The notes below the pieces were generated by a model. The model worked only from the letters and a program-made list of their open reading frames with translations. It was not told the origin of the DNA and ran no database searches. DNA of 64,000 nucleotides from Candidatus Bipolaricaulota bacterium (GTDB lineage: Bacteria > Bipolaricaulota > Bipolaricaulia > RBG-16-55-9 > DRXL01), in contig JANXCC010000001.1 of the NCBI GenBank assembly GCA_025060395.1, forward strand, positions 276-64,275, given 5' to 3'. Below are positions 7,709 through 14,297 of the stretch, in pieces. Position 1 is the first letter of the stretch, and each line of letters begins with the position of its first letter. A program made the translations under genes and the position numbers.

Positions 7709-8472
7709 AGAGCGTCTACCATCTGCACTTGACAGACGAACAGATCGAAGGGGCGAAGATCGCGCTCCTGCCCGGCGATCCTGCTCGTGTCGAGAAGATC
7801 GCCAAGACAGCACCGCTAGAGCATGCGCGCTTTCTCGCGTCGAAGCGCGAGTTCACCACATGGCTCAGCTATATTGGGCAGACACCGGTGCTCACGACTT
7901 CAACGGGGATCGGTGGGCCATCGACTTCGATTGCCGTCGAAGAGCTAGCGCAGCTTGGTGTGAGAATCTTCCTTCGTGTCGGGACGACGGGGGCAATTCA
8001 GCCCTCTATCAATATTGGCGACGTCGTCATCACGACCGGAGCTGTACGGCTCGACGGCGCGTCGACGCACTATGCGCCGATTGAGTACCCGGCCGTCGCC
8101 GACTACGAGATCGTGCGGGCGCTTCTTCAAGCTGCGCAAACTCTTCAGATCCCCTATCACGTCGGGATCACGTGCTCATCGGACACGTTCTATCCGGGGC
8201 AAGAGCGCTATGACACGTTCAGCGGATATGTCCCCAGGCACTTGCGAGGCTCGCTGGAAGAATGGCAGCGACTGAACGTCTTAAATTACGAGATGGAGGC
8301 CGCGACGCTCTTTGTGATGTGCAGCGCGTTGGGGCTACGAGCGGGCTGTGTCGCGGGCGTAGCGGCGCAGCGCACGCGCAGCGAATCCGTCGCGCTCGAT
8401 CAGCTCCAGCTGAGCGAAGAGAACGCCATAAGAGTTGCGACGAAAGCCGTGGAGATACTCACGCAGTCTTAG
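7705..8472 (+). CDS. udp: Uridine phosphorylase
   Basis: The 255-residue protein matches the PNP/UDP phosphorylase family throughout. It has ALLPGDPARVEKIA for phosphate binding, LRVGTTGAIQ, then NYEMEAATLFVMCSALGL for ribose and base binding. MEAATLF with the upstream ITTGAVRLDGAS favours uridine over purine specificity. It cleaves uridine with phosphate to uracil and ribose 1-phosphate in pyrimidine salvage. It is coupled to feoA by a 4-base overlap (ATGA), although no functional link to iron uptake is known. Confidence 0.88.
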   Translation: MKSVYHLHLTDEQIEGAKIALLPGDPARVEKIAKTAPLEHARFLASKREFTTWLSYIGQTPVLTTSTGIGGPSTSIAVEELAQLGVRIFLRVGTTGAIQPSINIGDVVITTGAVRLDGASTHYAPIEYPAVADYEIVRALLQAAQTLQIPYHVGITCSSDTFYPGQERYDTFSGYVPRHLRGSLEEWQRLNVLNYEMEAATLFVMCSALGLRAGCVAGVAAQRTRSESVALDQLQLSEENAIRVATKAVEILTQS

Positions 8473-8505
8473 GGACGCTACGGTACTGAAGCGTCAAGGC
8501 TGCGC

Positions 8506-8790
8506 TTAGGGAGAAGCTACGCGGGCCAGTAGCCTCCATGCTATGGCTAAGGCCGCTATAGCGACGAATGCCAGCCCGTTGAAAGTCCAGATCTGAATGG
8601 CTTCTTTCTTGAGATAATACGACCAGATGGTGGGTATAATAAAGAGAAAAACTGCCACGCTCATCAAGGCCAAGACGAGTGTAGCACGCCTAGCCTTGCC
8701 CCATGCATCTTGGGAGATAGCCTCAGCAACTTGAATTGCTAATACTACCACGCCAAGAATCAATAAGACGCTTGTCAGTATCTGACGCAT
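8506..8790 (-). CDS. Small three-helix membrane protein, unknown function
   Basis: I start at ATG 8790 because a GGGAGGG ribosome site sits just upstream. The 94-residue product has hydrophobic stretches at about residues 4-22, 38-56 and 67-88 with short polar links, and WSYYLKKEAI between the last two. No domain family was recognised. It stands alone, converging on udp and lying downstream of the ATPase gene at 8849. Confidence 0.6.
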   Translation of the reverse strand: MRQILTSVLLILGVVVLAIQVAEAISQDAWGKARRATLVLALMSVAVFLFIIPTIWSYYLKKEAIQIWTFNGLAFVAIAALAIAWRLLARVASP

Positions 8791-8848
8791 CCGAATCCCT
8801 CCCTTCGTTCTTGCTGGCAAGCAGTATAGTGTTGAGTACCCCCCTGAG

Positions 8849-9568
8849 TCAAGACTCCTTGAAAGCCGAGGCAACCTCACGCAGCCGCCGCGCAAACTCC
8901 GTCTGCAAGAATCTCTCCGGATCGCCCAGAGCGTCTTCGAGCTCTTCGTCGAAGGGCAGCTCCCCAATCACGCGAACACCTAAAGATAAGCGCACTCTAT
9001 CGCTTGGCCTTCTCATGTTCTCAATAACTCCAAGAATAGGGATGCTCAGCTCGCTCAAGAGCGCAATAAGCCTGCTCACCGTCTCGTAAGCAACACGCGA
9101 CGGCGTCGTCACGACAAGAAAACTTGGGTTCTTCAGCAATCGAATCGCGTCGAGCGTGGTGTCCCCCATCCCTGGCGGCATGTCCACGATTAGAAAATCT
9201 AGCTCCCCCCAGCGCGTGATCGCTAGAAGCTCTATCAGCGCATTCGTGAGATCCGGCCCGCGCAACGGCGCGGGGTTCTTTCTCGTGTAAAACACAAGCG
9301 ACATAAATTCAATCCCGTGCACTTTTGGCGGGACGATCCCGCGTTCTTCAGTGGGCTGAATCTCTTCTGAGAGCCCTAAGATCACGTGCGTCGAGGGGCC
9401 ATAGAAATCTAAATCTAAAAGCCCAACTTTATAGCCCATCTTGGAGAGCACGAGCGCCAACCCCGTCGCCACGGTGCTCTTGCCCACCCCGCCCTTGCCC
9501 GCCGCAACAGCGATAATCTTTTTGATGCTCTTTAGGCGCTCTGCAATGATCGCAAGGCGCGGGTCCAT
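8849..9568 (-). CDS. MinD/Mrp-type ATPase, probable HypB-like hydrogenase maturation factor
   Basis: This 239-residue SIMIBI ATPase has the deviant Walker A GKGGVGKS (24-31), switch I LLDLDFYGPST and switch II LIVDMPPGMGDT. It contains no cysteine at all, unlike Fe-S carriers of the Mrp/ApbC/Nbp35 group, which need a Cys pair. It starts one base after the hypA stop, so the two form an operon. In Thermococcus, a MinD-type ATPase partners HypA in place of the GTPase HypB and moves nickel to HypA. By context I infer the same role here. A generic Mrp protein is the alternative. Confidence 0.75.
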   Translation of the reverse strand: MDPRLAIIAERLKSIKKIIAVAAGKGGVGKSTVATGLALVLSKMGYKVGLLDLDFYGPSTHVILGLSEEIQPTEERGIVPPKVHGIEFMSLVFYTRKNPAPLRGPDLTNALIELLAITRWGELDFLIVDMPPGMGDTTLDAIRLLKNPSFLVVTTPSRVAYETVSRLIALLSELSIPILGVIENMRRPSDRVRLSLGVRVIGELPFDEELEDALGDPERFLQTEFARRLREVASAFKES

Positions 9569-9569
9569 T

Positions 9570-9977
9570 TCACTCCTCCCCCTTTAGAGAAGCCAGCCAG
9601 ACCCCACGTCCAGCAATGACTTCAAAATCGGGGCTGCGACAGCTCGGACATCGCACATACGCATGCGCGATCTCTGGAACGAAGTGAATCGCTTCAGCAA
9701 TCTCTGGGGCGAAATGTTCAGTCTCGAAAGCCCATTCGTGGTGACACGCGCGACAGCGGAACCGCGCTCGCTCGGTCTCAAGGACGACTTTCGCGTGACG
9801 CACGAGAGCATCTTCTTGAGCGAGGATCTGCTCCAGCGCAAATTCGAAGACGGTGCGCTCGATCTGCTGTAACTCGCCCAACTTCACTGTGATCTCCGTA
9901 ATACGTCGGAGCTTTTTCTCACGCGCAGCCCTCTTCGCCGTAGCTATAACAGCCTCTGCTAATGCCCACTCGTGCAC
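9570..9977 (-). CDS. hypA: Hydrogenase nickel-insertion protein HypA
   Basis: I choose GTG at 9977 as the start because it yields the obligatory N-terminal M-H-E (MHEWALAEAV), whose His2 and Glu3 are at the nickel site. A longer ATG start at 9995 would bury it. The 135-residue protein has KLGELQQI in the first domain and a zinc site CRAC...CPSC in the second, the standard HypA architecture. It delivers nickel to the hydrogenase large subunit. A promoter ends 7 bases before the GTG, so the mRNA is probably leaderless. The following ATPase gene is its likely partner. Confidence 0.9.
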   Translation of the reverse strand: MHEWALAEAVIATAKRAAREKKLRRITEITVKLGELQQIERTVFEFALEQILAQEDALVRHAKVVLETERARFRCRACHHEWAFETEHFAPEIAEAIHFVPEIAHAYVRCPSCRSPDFEVIAGRGVWLASLKGEE

Positions 9978-9984
9978 GAAAGCC

Positions 9985-10014
9985 AGTGTAATCAATTGAC
10001 AACACGACCGTCAA
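9985..10014 (-). promoter_or_regulatory. Leaderless-type promoter of hypA
   Basis: On the minus strand TTGACG (10009-10014), an 18-base spacer and TACACT (9985-9990) lie 7 bases before the GTG start. There is no ribosome site in that gap. It overlaps the divergent promoter of the RAM-domain gene. Confidence 0.55.
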
Positions 10015-10025
10015 ATTTCTAATAT
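9996..10025 (+). promoter_or_regulatory. Promoter of the RAM-domain gene
   Basis: A perfect TTGACA (9996-10001), an 18-base spacer and TAATAT (10020-10025) precede the ATG at 10045. The expected start lies inside the GGGAAGGTGATG ribosome site. It overlaps the hypA promoter on the other strand, so the two genes may compete for polymerase. Confidence 0.55.
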
Positions 10026-10044
10026 TGAGGGAAGGTGATGCATC

Positions 10045-10287
10045 ATGCTCAAAGCCTATGTGTTGCTGAAGTTTCACAAGGACCCTAGGCAAGCTTTCCC
10101 TATCCAAGATATTCTCAAGGAACTGAGGTTGATCCAAGGGGTGAAGGAAGCCCACGCACTCTTTGGCGATATTGACGGCATTGCCTTGGTCGAGGCCCAG
10201 ACCCCTCAGCTGCTGACAGCAATTGTCCAGCAGATGAGCAGCGTCCCCGGCATCGAGCGTACCGACACACGAATTGTTGTGCCATAG
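10045..10287 (+). CDS. Stand-alone Lrp/AsnC ligand-binding (RAM) domain protein
   Basis: The 80-residue protein is a single alpha-beta sandwich: KAYVLLKF, LRLIQGVKEAHALFGDIDGIALVEA, then VPGIERTDTRIVV. This matches the C-terminal effector domain of Lrp/AsnC regulators (YxxxGxxDxxl pattern, here ALFGDIDG). It lacks the DNA-binding helix-turn-helix. Such stand-alone domains form octamers or decamers and bind amino acids, and their role is mostly unknown. It is transcribed divergently from hypA. Confidence 0.85.
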   Translation: MLKAYVLLKFHKDPRQAFPIQDILKELRLIQGVKEAHALFGDIDGIALVEAQTPQLLTAIVQQMSSVPGIERTDTRIVVP

Positions 10288-10316
10288 ATAGTTTCCGGCT
10301 TCCAAGTTCGAAAGCT

Positions 10317-10802
10317 TCAGGTGCGAGGGCTTGGAGCAAGCCAGCGGGCTACTTGCTCCTCAACCCGTTGAATCAGTTTGGGGAGGGCATGCGCAACGGC
10401 GGGGCTGAGCTCTCCCCCGATAGTGTAGGGGTCTTCGACTTCTATTGCAAAGATCTGAATCTCTTTTGGAAAATCTAATTGAAGCGCTTGAGCTGCAGCG
10501 ATCAGCTCTGGTAAGCCTGCATAATGGGGAGACGGAGCAAGCACTGCGCCCAAATCAGCAGGGCTCAGCTCAACGATCGTTCCTGGGGGGCTTTTCCCTG
10601 TTTTCACAGCATCAATGATAATGGCTCTCTCATACCCAATGAGACACTCGAGCAAGGCCATCCCAGAGAGCGCGCTCTCGACGACGTCGGCTCTCTCTTG
10701 GAGACGCTCTTTGAGCACCCGCGTCGCAAGGATACCGACCGCGTCGTCGCTCAAGAGTTCATTGCCTAGGCCAAGAACGAGAATCTTTGCAGAACTTGTC
10801 AC
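10317..10802 (-). CDS. NiFe-hydrogenase maturation endopeptidase (second copy)
   Basis: This 161-residue M52-family protein begins ILVLGLGNELLSDDAVGILAT, with the metal-ligand Glu in GNELLSDD, then IIIDAVKTGK with the second acidic ligand. SPHYAGLPELIAAA supplies the His. It starts at GTG, overlapping the bacterioferritin stop (GTGA). Being nearest to the hydrogenase operon (large-subunit stop at 11372), it is the best candidate for processing that subunit. It is clearly distinct in sequence from the copy at 4186-4653. Confidence 0.85.
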   Translation of the reverse strand: MTSSAKILVLGLGNELLSDDAVGILATRVLKERLQERADVVESALSGMALLECLIGYERAIIIDAVKTGKSPPGTIVELSPADLGAVLAPSPHYAGLPELIAAAQALQLDFPKEIQIFAIEVEDPYTIGGELSPAVAHALPKLIQRVEEQVARWLAPSPRT

Positions 10803-11275
10803 TCGCGAGATTGTACTTGCTCCGTTAGATAATTCTCGATTCCCATCTGGTTGATCTGGTCGAGCTGCGCCTCAAGCCAATCGACGTGATGCTCTTCGTC
10901 TGAGAGAATAGACTCTAATAGCGCTCGCGTCCCATTGTCCCCGACTTCGACGGCCAGAGCGATTCCCTCGTTATAGGCCTTGATGGCCATATACTCAGCG
11001 GCCAGGTCGCTCTCGAACTGCGCTTTGACGTCCGAACCGATCTTGATCTCGTTAAGCTTACTGACGATGGGCATCCCCTCAAGAAAAAGAATACGCTCGA
11101 TCAGCTTCTCGGCGTGCTTCATCTCGGTGATCGCGCGCTTCTCTATCGCCTCATGAAGGCGTTCATATCCCCAGTTGGCACACATCTCCGAGTGCACCAT
11201 ATACTGATTGATCGCGGTCAACTCGTCCGCAAGCAACGCGTTGAGGCGATCAATGATCTTCTTGTTTCCCTTCAT
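10799..11275 (-). CDS. bfr: Bacterioferritin
   Basis: Starting at ATG 11275 behind GGGAGGAACC gives 158 residues, the classic length. Ferroxidase ligands are Glu18 (LADELTAINQY), Glu51 and His54 (TEMKHAE), and Glu127 and His130 in SDEEHHVDW. Met52 is the expected haem ligand shared by two subunits. It stores iron as a 24-mer shell and protects against iron-driven oxidation. It has its own promoter, with an inverted repeat across it, and shares a transcript with the maturation peptidase downstream. Confidence 0.92.
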   Translation of the reverse strand: MKGNKKIIDRLNALLADELTAINQYMVHSEMCANWGYERLHEAIEKRAITEMKHAEKLIERILFLEGMPIVSKLNEIKIGSDVKAQFESDLAAEYMAIKAYNEGIALAVEVGDNGTRALLESILSDEEHHVDWLEAQLDQINQMGIENYLTEQVQSRE

Positions 11276-11305
11276 GGTTCCTCCCTTGGCATTATGGTGC
11301 AACGC

Positions 11306-11334
11306 ATTATAAAGCAAGCCCCTATTCGAGACAA
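11306..11334 (-). promoter_or_regulatory. Promoter of bfr
   Basis: On the minus strand TTGTCT (11329-11334), a 17-base spacer and perfect TATAAT (11306-11311) precede the bfr start by 30 bases. A 10-base inverted repeat straddles it. Confidence 0.65.
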
Positions 11335-11358
11335 CTGTAATATAACTTAGGGGCTTGC
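11314..11358 (-). promoter_or_regulatory. 10-bp inverted repeat over the bfr promoter
   Basis: GCAAGCCCCT (11314-11323) and AGGGGCTTGC (11349-11358) pair perfectly across 25 bases. One arm lies in the bfr promoter spacer and the other just upstream of the -35 box, fitting an operator. Because it also lies after the hydrogenase operon stop at 11372, it could instead be an operon-end hairpin. The T-run after it is poor. Confidence 0.45.
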
Positions 11359-11371
11359 GAGCCGAGCGGCT

Positions 11372-12835
11372 TCAATCGCGTCGAATCTCGCGCACAAGAT
11401 TTCTGTGGTTATCATAGACCCGCACGATCAAGGGCATCTGCCCTGGCAGGGCGTGCGTCGCGCAGCCATGACAGGGGTCGTAGGCCCTGAAGGCTATTTC
11501 AACGAGATTGAGGATCCCGTCGTCGATCTTGCCGCCCCTGATGACCCCCCGGGCCGCTTTGTCCACGGACATCGCGATCCGCGCTGCGTTGTTCTGCGTC
11601 GCTACAATGAGATTCGCTTTCGTGATGATGCCCCTCTCATCGGTCTGATAGTGATGGATGAGCGTCCCCCTAGGAGCTTCAACGACGCCGATGCCCTCCT
11701 TGGGGGTTGCTGTGGGGATCGTGCGCACGTTGGGGCTGGTGATCTCCGGGTCGTTGGCTAACTCTTGCATGCGTTCGGCAGCATAGAGCAATTCAATCAA
11801 TCGTGCCCAGTGATTCGCGAGCGTATGATGGACAGGCTTGCCGCCCAGGGTCTTATAGAACTCTTTATACGCTTCTTGGGCTTTGGGCGTGGCCATGCCC
11901 TCGGCAGCGTTGAGTCGCGCCAAGGGCGCCACGGCGTAAACGCCGCTCTCTGGGCCGTCAACAAAGCCCTTCCAGCCGACGTCTTTTAAGTAACAGAACT
12001 TAATGTAGCTCCAGGGCTCGACGTGCTCAGCAATATGATTAAGATAGTCTTGGACTTTAAACTGTAAGAACTCTTTGCCGTTAGGGTCGACGACACGGAG
12101 CTGTCCGTCGTAGAAATTCACTCGGTTCTGGTCGTCCACCAAGCCCATGTAGTACGTCTTATGGGTATAGGTCTCGGACGTGATCGTCTCGACGTACTGT
12201 TTATTTTTGAGCACGACGTCTTGGAAGATCTCTAAACAGAACAGCCCGAACTTGACGGCGCGCTCCGCACCGGCGATAAATTGCTCTTGGTCTTGAGGGG
12301 TAAGAGCTTTGGAGATGCCCCCAGGCAGCCCGAAGACCGGGTGGATCACTTTTCCGCCGGCCAGCGAGATCAAGTCTCGTAGCTGCTTGCGTACACTGAT
12401 CACTTCGCGCCCGATCTCTAAGCCGACTTTGCTCAGCACGCCCAAGATATTGCGCTGGGCTTTGGGGGCTGTTGGGCCGACGACGAAATCCGGCCCCCCT
12501 AAGAAGAAGAAGTGCAGCGCGTGGTCTTCGACAACGAAAGCACTATATACTAACTCACGGATCTTCTTCGCGGCCGAGGGCGGCTCGACTTTATAGAGAT
12601 CATCTAAGGCTTTGGTCGCAGCCATGTGGTGGGCCGTGGGGCAGACACCGCAGATCCGTGACGTGATTTGGGGCATATCTTCTGCAGGGCGCCCGACAAC
12701 AAACTTTTCAAAACCGCGCAGCTCCGGCACCTGAAAGAATGCCTTCTCGACGTTGCCCGTGGCATCCAAGAAGATATCGATCTTGCCGTGGCCTTCTAAT
12801 CTCGTGATGGGATCGATGACGACTTCGCGGGTCAT
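11372..12835 (-). CDS. mvhA: NiFe-hydrogenase large subunit, group 3 (MvhA type)
   Basis: The 487-residue protein has the L1 motif RICGVCPTAHH (Cys62, Cys65) and L2 motif DPCHGCATH (Cys455, Cys458), which hold the NiFe site. After His461 a 26-residue tail remains, the substrate of the maturation peptidases encoded nearby. VEDHALHFFFLGGPDF is typical of cytoplasmic group 3 enzymes. Together with MvhG and MvhD it oxidises or produces H2 and passes electrons to HdrA. It is the last gene of a six-gene operon and overlaps mvhG by 4 bases. Confidence 0.92.
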   Translation of the reverse strand: MTREVVIDPITRLEGHGKIDIFLDATGNVEKAFFQVPELRGFEKFVVGRPAEDMPQITSRICGVCPTAHHMAATKALDDLYKVEPPSAAKKIRELVYSAFVVEDHALHFFFLGGPDFVVGPTAPKAQRNILGVLSKVGLEIGREVISVRKQLRDLISLAGGKVIHPVFGLPGGISKALTPQDQEQFIAGAERAVKFGLFCLEIFQDVVLKNKQYVETITSETYTHKTYYMGLVDDQNRVNFYDGQLRVVDPNGKEFLQFKVQDYLNHIAEHVEPWSYIKFCYLKDVGWKGFVDGPESGVYAVAPLARLNAAEGMATPKAQEAYKEFYKTLGGKPVHHTLANHWARLIELLYAAERMQELANDPEITSPNVRTIPTATPKEGIGVVEAPRGTLIHHYQTDERGIITKANLIVATQNNAARIAMSVDKAARGVIRGGKIDDGILNLVEIAFRAYDPCHGCATHALPGQMPLIVRVYDNHRNLVREIRRD

Positions 12836-13821
12836 GCCTGGGCACCTCCTGACTTCTTCACTCGACGATGCAAGAGCGACGCGGGGAGACTATAACGGTA
12901 GAACGTCCCTACCGGATCGACAATCTGCTCCATCAACCTTGCTATCTCCTTCTCGTCTTCAGCGTCGATTAGCGAAGCGATAGCAGAGAGCGCTTTCGCG
13001 CCGTAGTCCTTCACGCGGCTCGTCGGGCCTAAGCACCCTGTACAGGGCATGTTTGCGCTCACGCACGGCGCGCCGCAGCCGGAGCGCGTCGCTGGCCCTA
13101 AGCACAAAAGACCTTGAGCGAGCAAGCACTTCTGTGAATCTATCTGAATCTGATGAGGGCGCTTCAGCTCTGTGAGGGCTAATTTGTCGGGCTTGGTCGG
13201 CTTGCGCGGACACTCTTCACAGAGGGCCTTATCGGGCGCAAGGACTGTACCCTTAGGAGGAAGCTTCCCCTCTAAGATCGCCGCAACGGCGTTGGCGATC
13301 AGCTTGACTGGGGGCGGACATCCTGGCAAGTAATAATCGACTTCGACAGTCTGATCGAGCGTTCTCACCGAATCCCGAAACGACGGGAGCGTCAGCGCGT
13401 AGCCATTGGAGCCGAGCTGCAGTCGCTCTTGCGGGACGACCCCTTCGGGGTTGGTGACGCTCGGCGCTTCTTTGTAGACATAGTCGAAGATCGCCTGGCG
13501 ATCCCAGAGATTGGCAAGACCGGGCACGCCTCCTAAGTGTGAGCAACTCCCGAACGCGATCAAAAGTTTGGATTTCTTGCGCAGGAGTTCGGCCATCTCT
13601 TCTTGCTCAGAAGTCCTGATAGCGCCGTTGACGAAGCACGCTGCGAGTTCCCCGTCCTTCATGGCTTCAACGTCAGCGCGCTTAAAGTCAAGCGCCACCG
13701 GCCAGAAGGCGATCTCGACAGCCTCGACAATTTTTAAGATATCTTCAGCAAGATCGACAACAGCTTCTTCGCAGCCCCCGCACGAGGCGCACCAGTAGAA
13801 CCCGACTTTGGGCTTGCTCAT
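12832..13821 (-). CDS. mvhG: NiFe-hydrogenase small subunit (MvhG type)
   Basis: The 329-residue protein starts VGFYWCASCGGCEEAVVDL, with Cys11 and Cys14 for the proximal [4Fe-4S] cluster. FGSCSHLGG and YLPGCPPPVK provide the other proximal ligands. The C-terminal half has many further cysteines (LCEECPRKPTKP, CLLAQGLLCLGPATRSGCG, CVSANMPCTGCLGP) for the medial and distal clusters. There is no Tat signal, consistent with a cytoplasmic enzyme. It links the NiFe site to MvhD. Start and stop overlap both neighbours. Confidence 0.92.
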   Translation of the reverse strand: MSKPKVGFYWCASCGGCEEAVVDLAEDILKIVEAVEIAFWPVALDFKRADVEAMKDGELAACFVNGAIRTSEQEEMAELLRKKSKLLIAFGSCSHLGGVPGLANLWDRQAIFDYVYKEAPSVTNPEGVVPQERLQLGSNGYALTLPSFRDSVRTLDQTVEVDYYLPGCPPPVKLIANAVAAILEGKLPPKGTVLAPDKALCEECPRKPTKPDKLALTELKRPHQIQIDSQKCLLAQGLLCLGPATRSGCGAPCVSANMPCTGCLGPTSRVKDYGAKALSAIASLIDAEDEKEIARLMEQIVDPVGTFYRYSLPASLLHRRVKKSGGAQA

Positions 13822-14297
13822 CGCGCACCTCCTCGGACGGCAATAACTTCGAACTCCTTCGCCAGCAGCCGGTGAGGCTGTGAGGGGCGCTCGAGTTGCA
13901 GCGGCCCGAGCTTGCGGATCTGCTCAGCCATCTCGTTCATCACCTTCTGCACGCGATCCCCTTCCGAAGCTGAGATCCATTCGAGCCGGACGCGCTCCGG
14001 CTCAATCCCCATCTCGGTTAAGACGCGCTTGAGCAATATGTATCGTCGCAAGGCCTTATAATTGCCCGCTTGATAGTGGCAATCCCCAGGGTGGCAGCCC
14101 CCGATCAAGACCCCGTCGGCCCCATCAGCCAAAGCCTTGAGCACAAACTGCGGGTCTATTCTCCCTGAGCACATCACGCGAACGATGCGCGCGTTGGGCG
14201 CGTAGGTCATCCGCGAGATGCCCGCCAAATCTGCAGCTGTGTACGTGCACCAGGTACAGAAGAACGCCACGATCCTCGGCTCCCACTGCTCAGACAT
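13818..14297 (-). CDS. mvhD: MvhD-type iron-sulfur subunit
   Basis: This 159-residue protein begins IVAFFCTWCTYTAADLAG and continues with RVMCSGRID, then GCHPGDCHYQAGNYKA. These cysteines match the [2Fe-2S] site of MvhD (FrhD/HdrD-associated delta domain). It connects the hydrogenase dimer to HdrA in the methanogen MvhADG-HdrABC complex. It overlaps hdrA by 8 bases and mvhG by 4 bases, so complex assembly is probably translationally coupled. Confidence 0.92.
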   Translation of the reverse strand: MSEQWEPRIVAFFCTWCTYTAADLAGISRMTYAPNARIVRVMCSGRIDPQFVLKALADGADGVLIGGCHPGDCHYQAGNYKALRRYILLKRVLTEMGIEPERVRLEWISASEGDRVQKVMNEMAEQIRKLGPLQLERPSQPHRLLAKEFEVIAVRGGAR

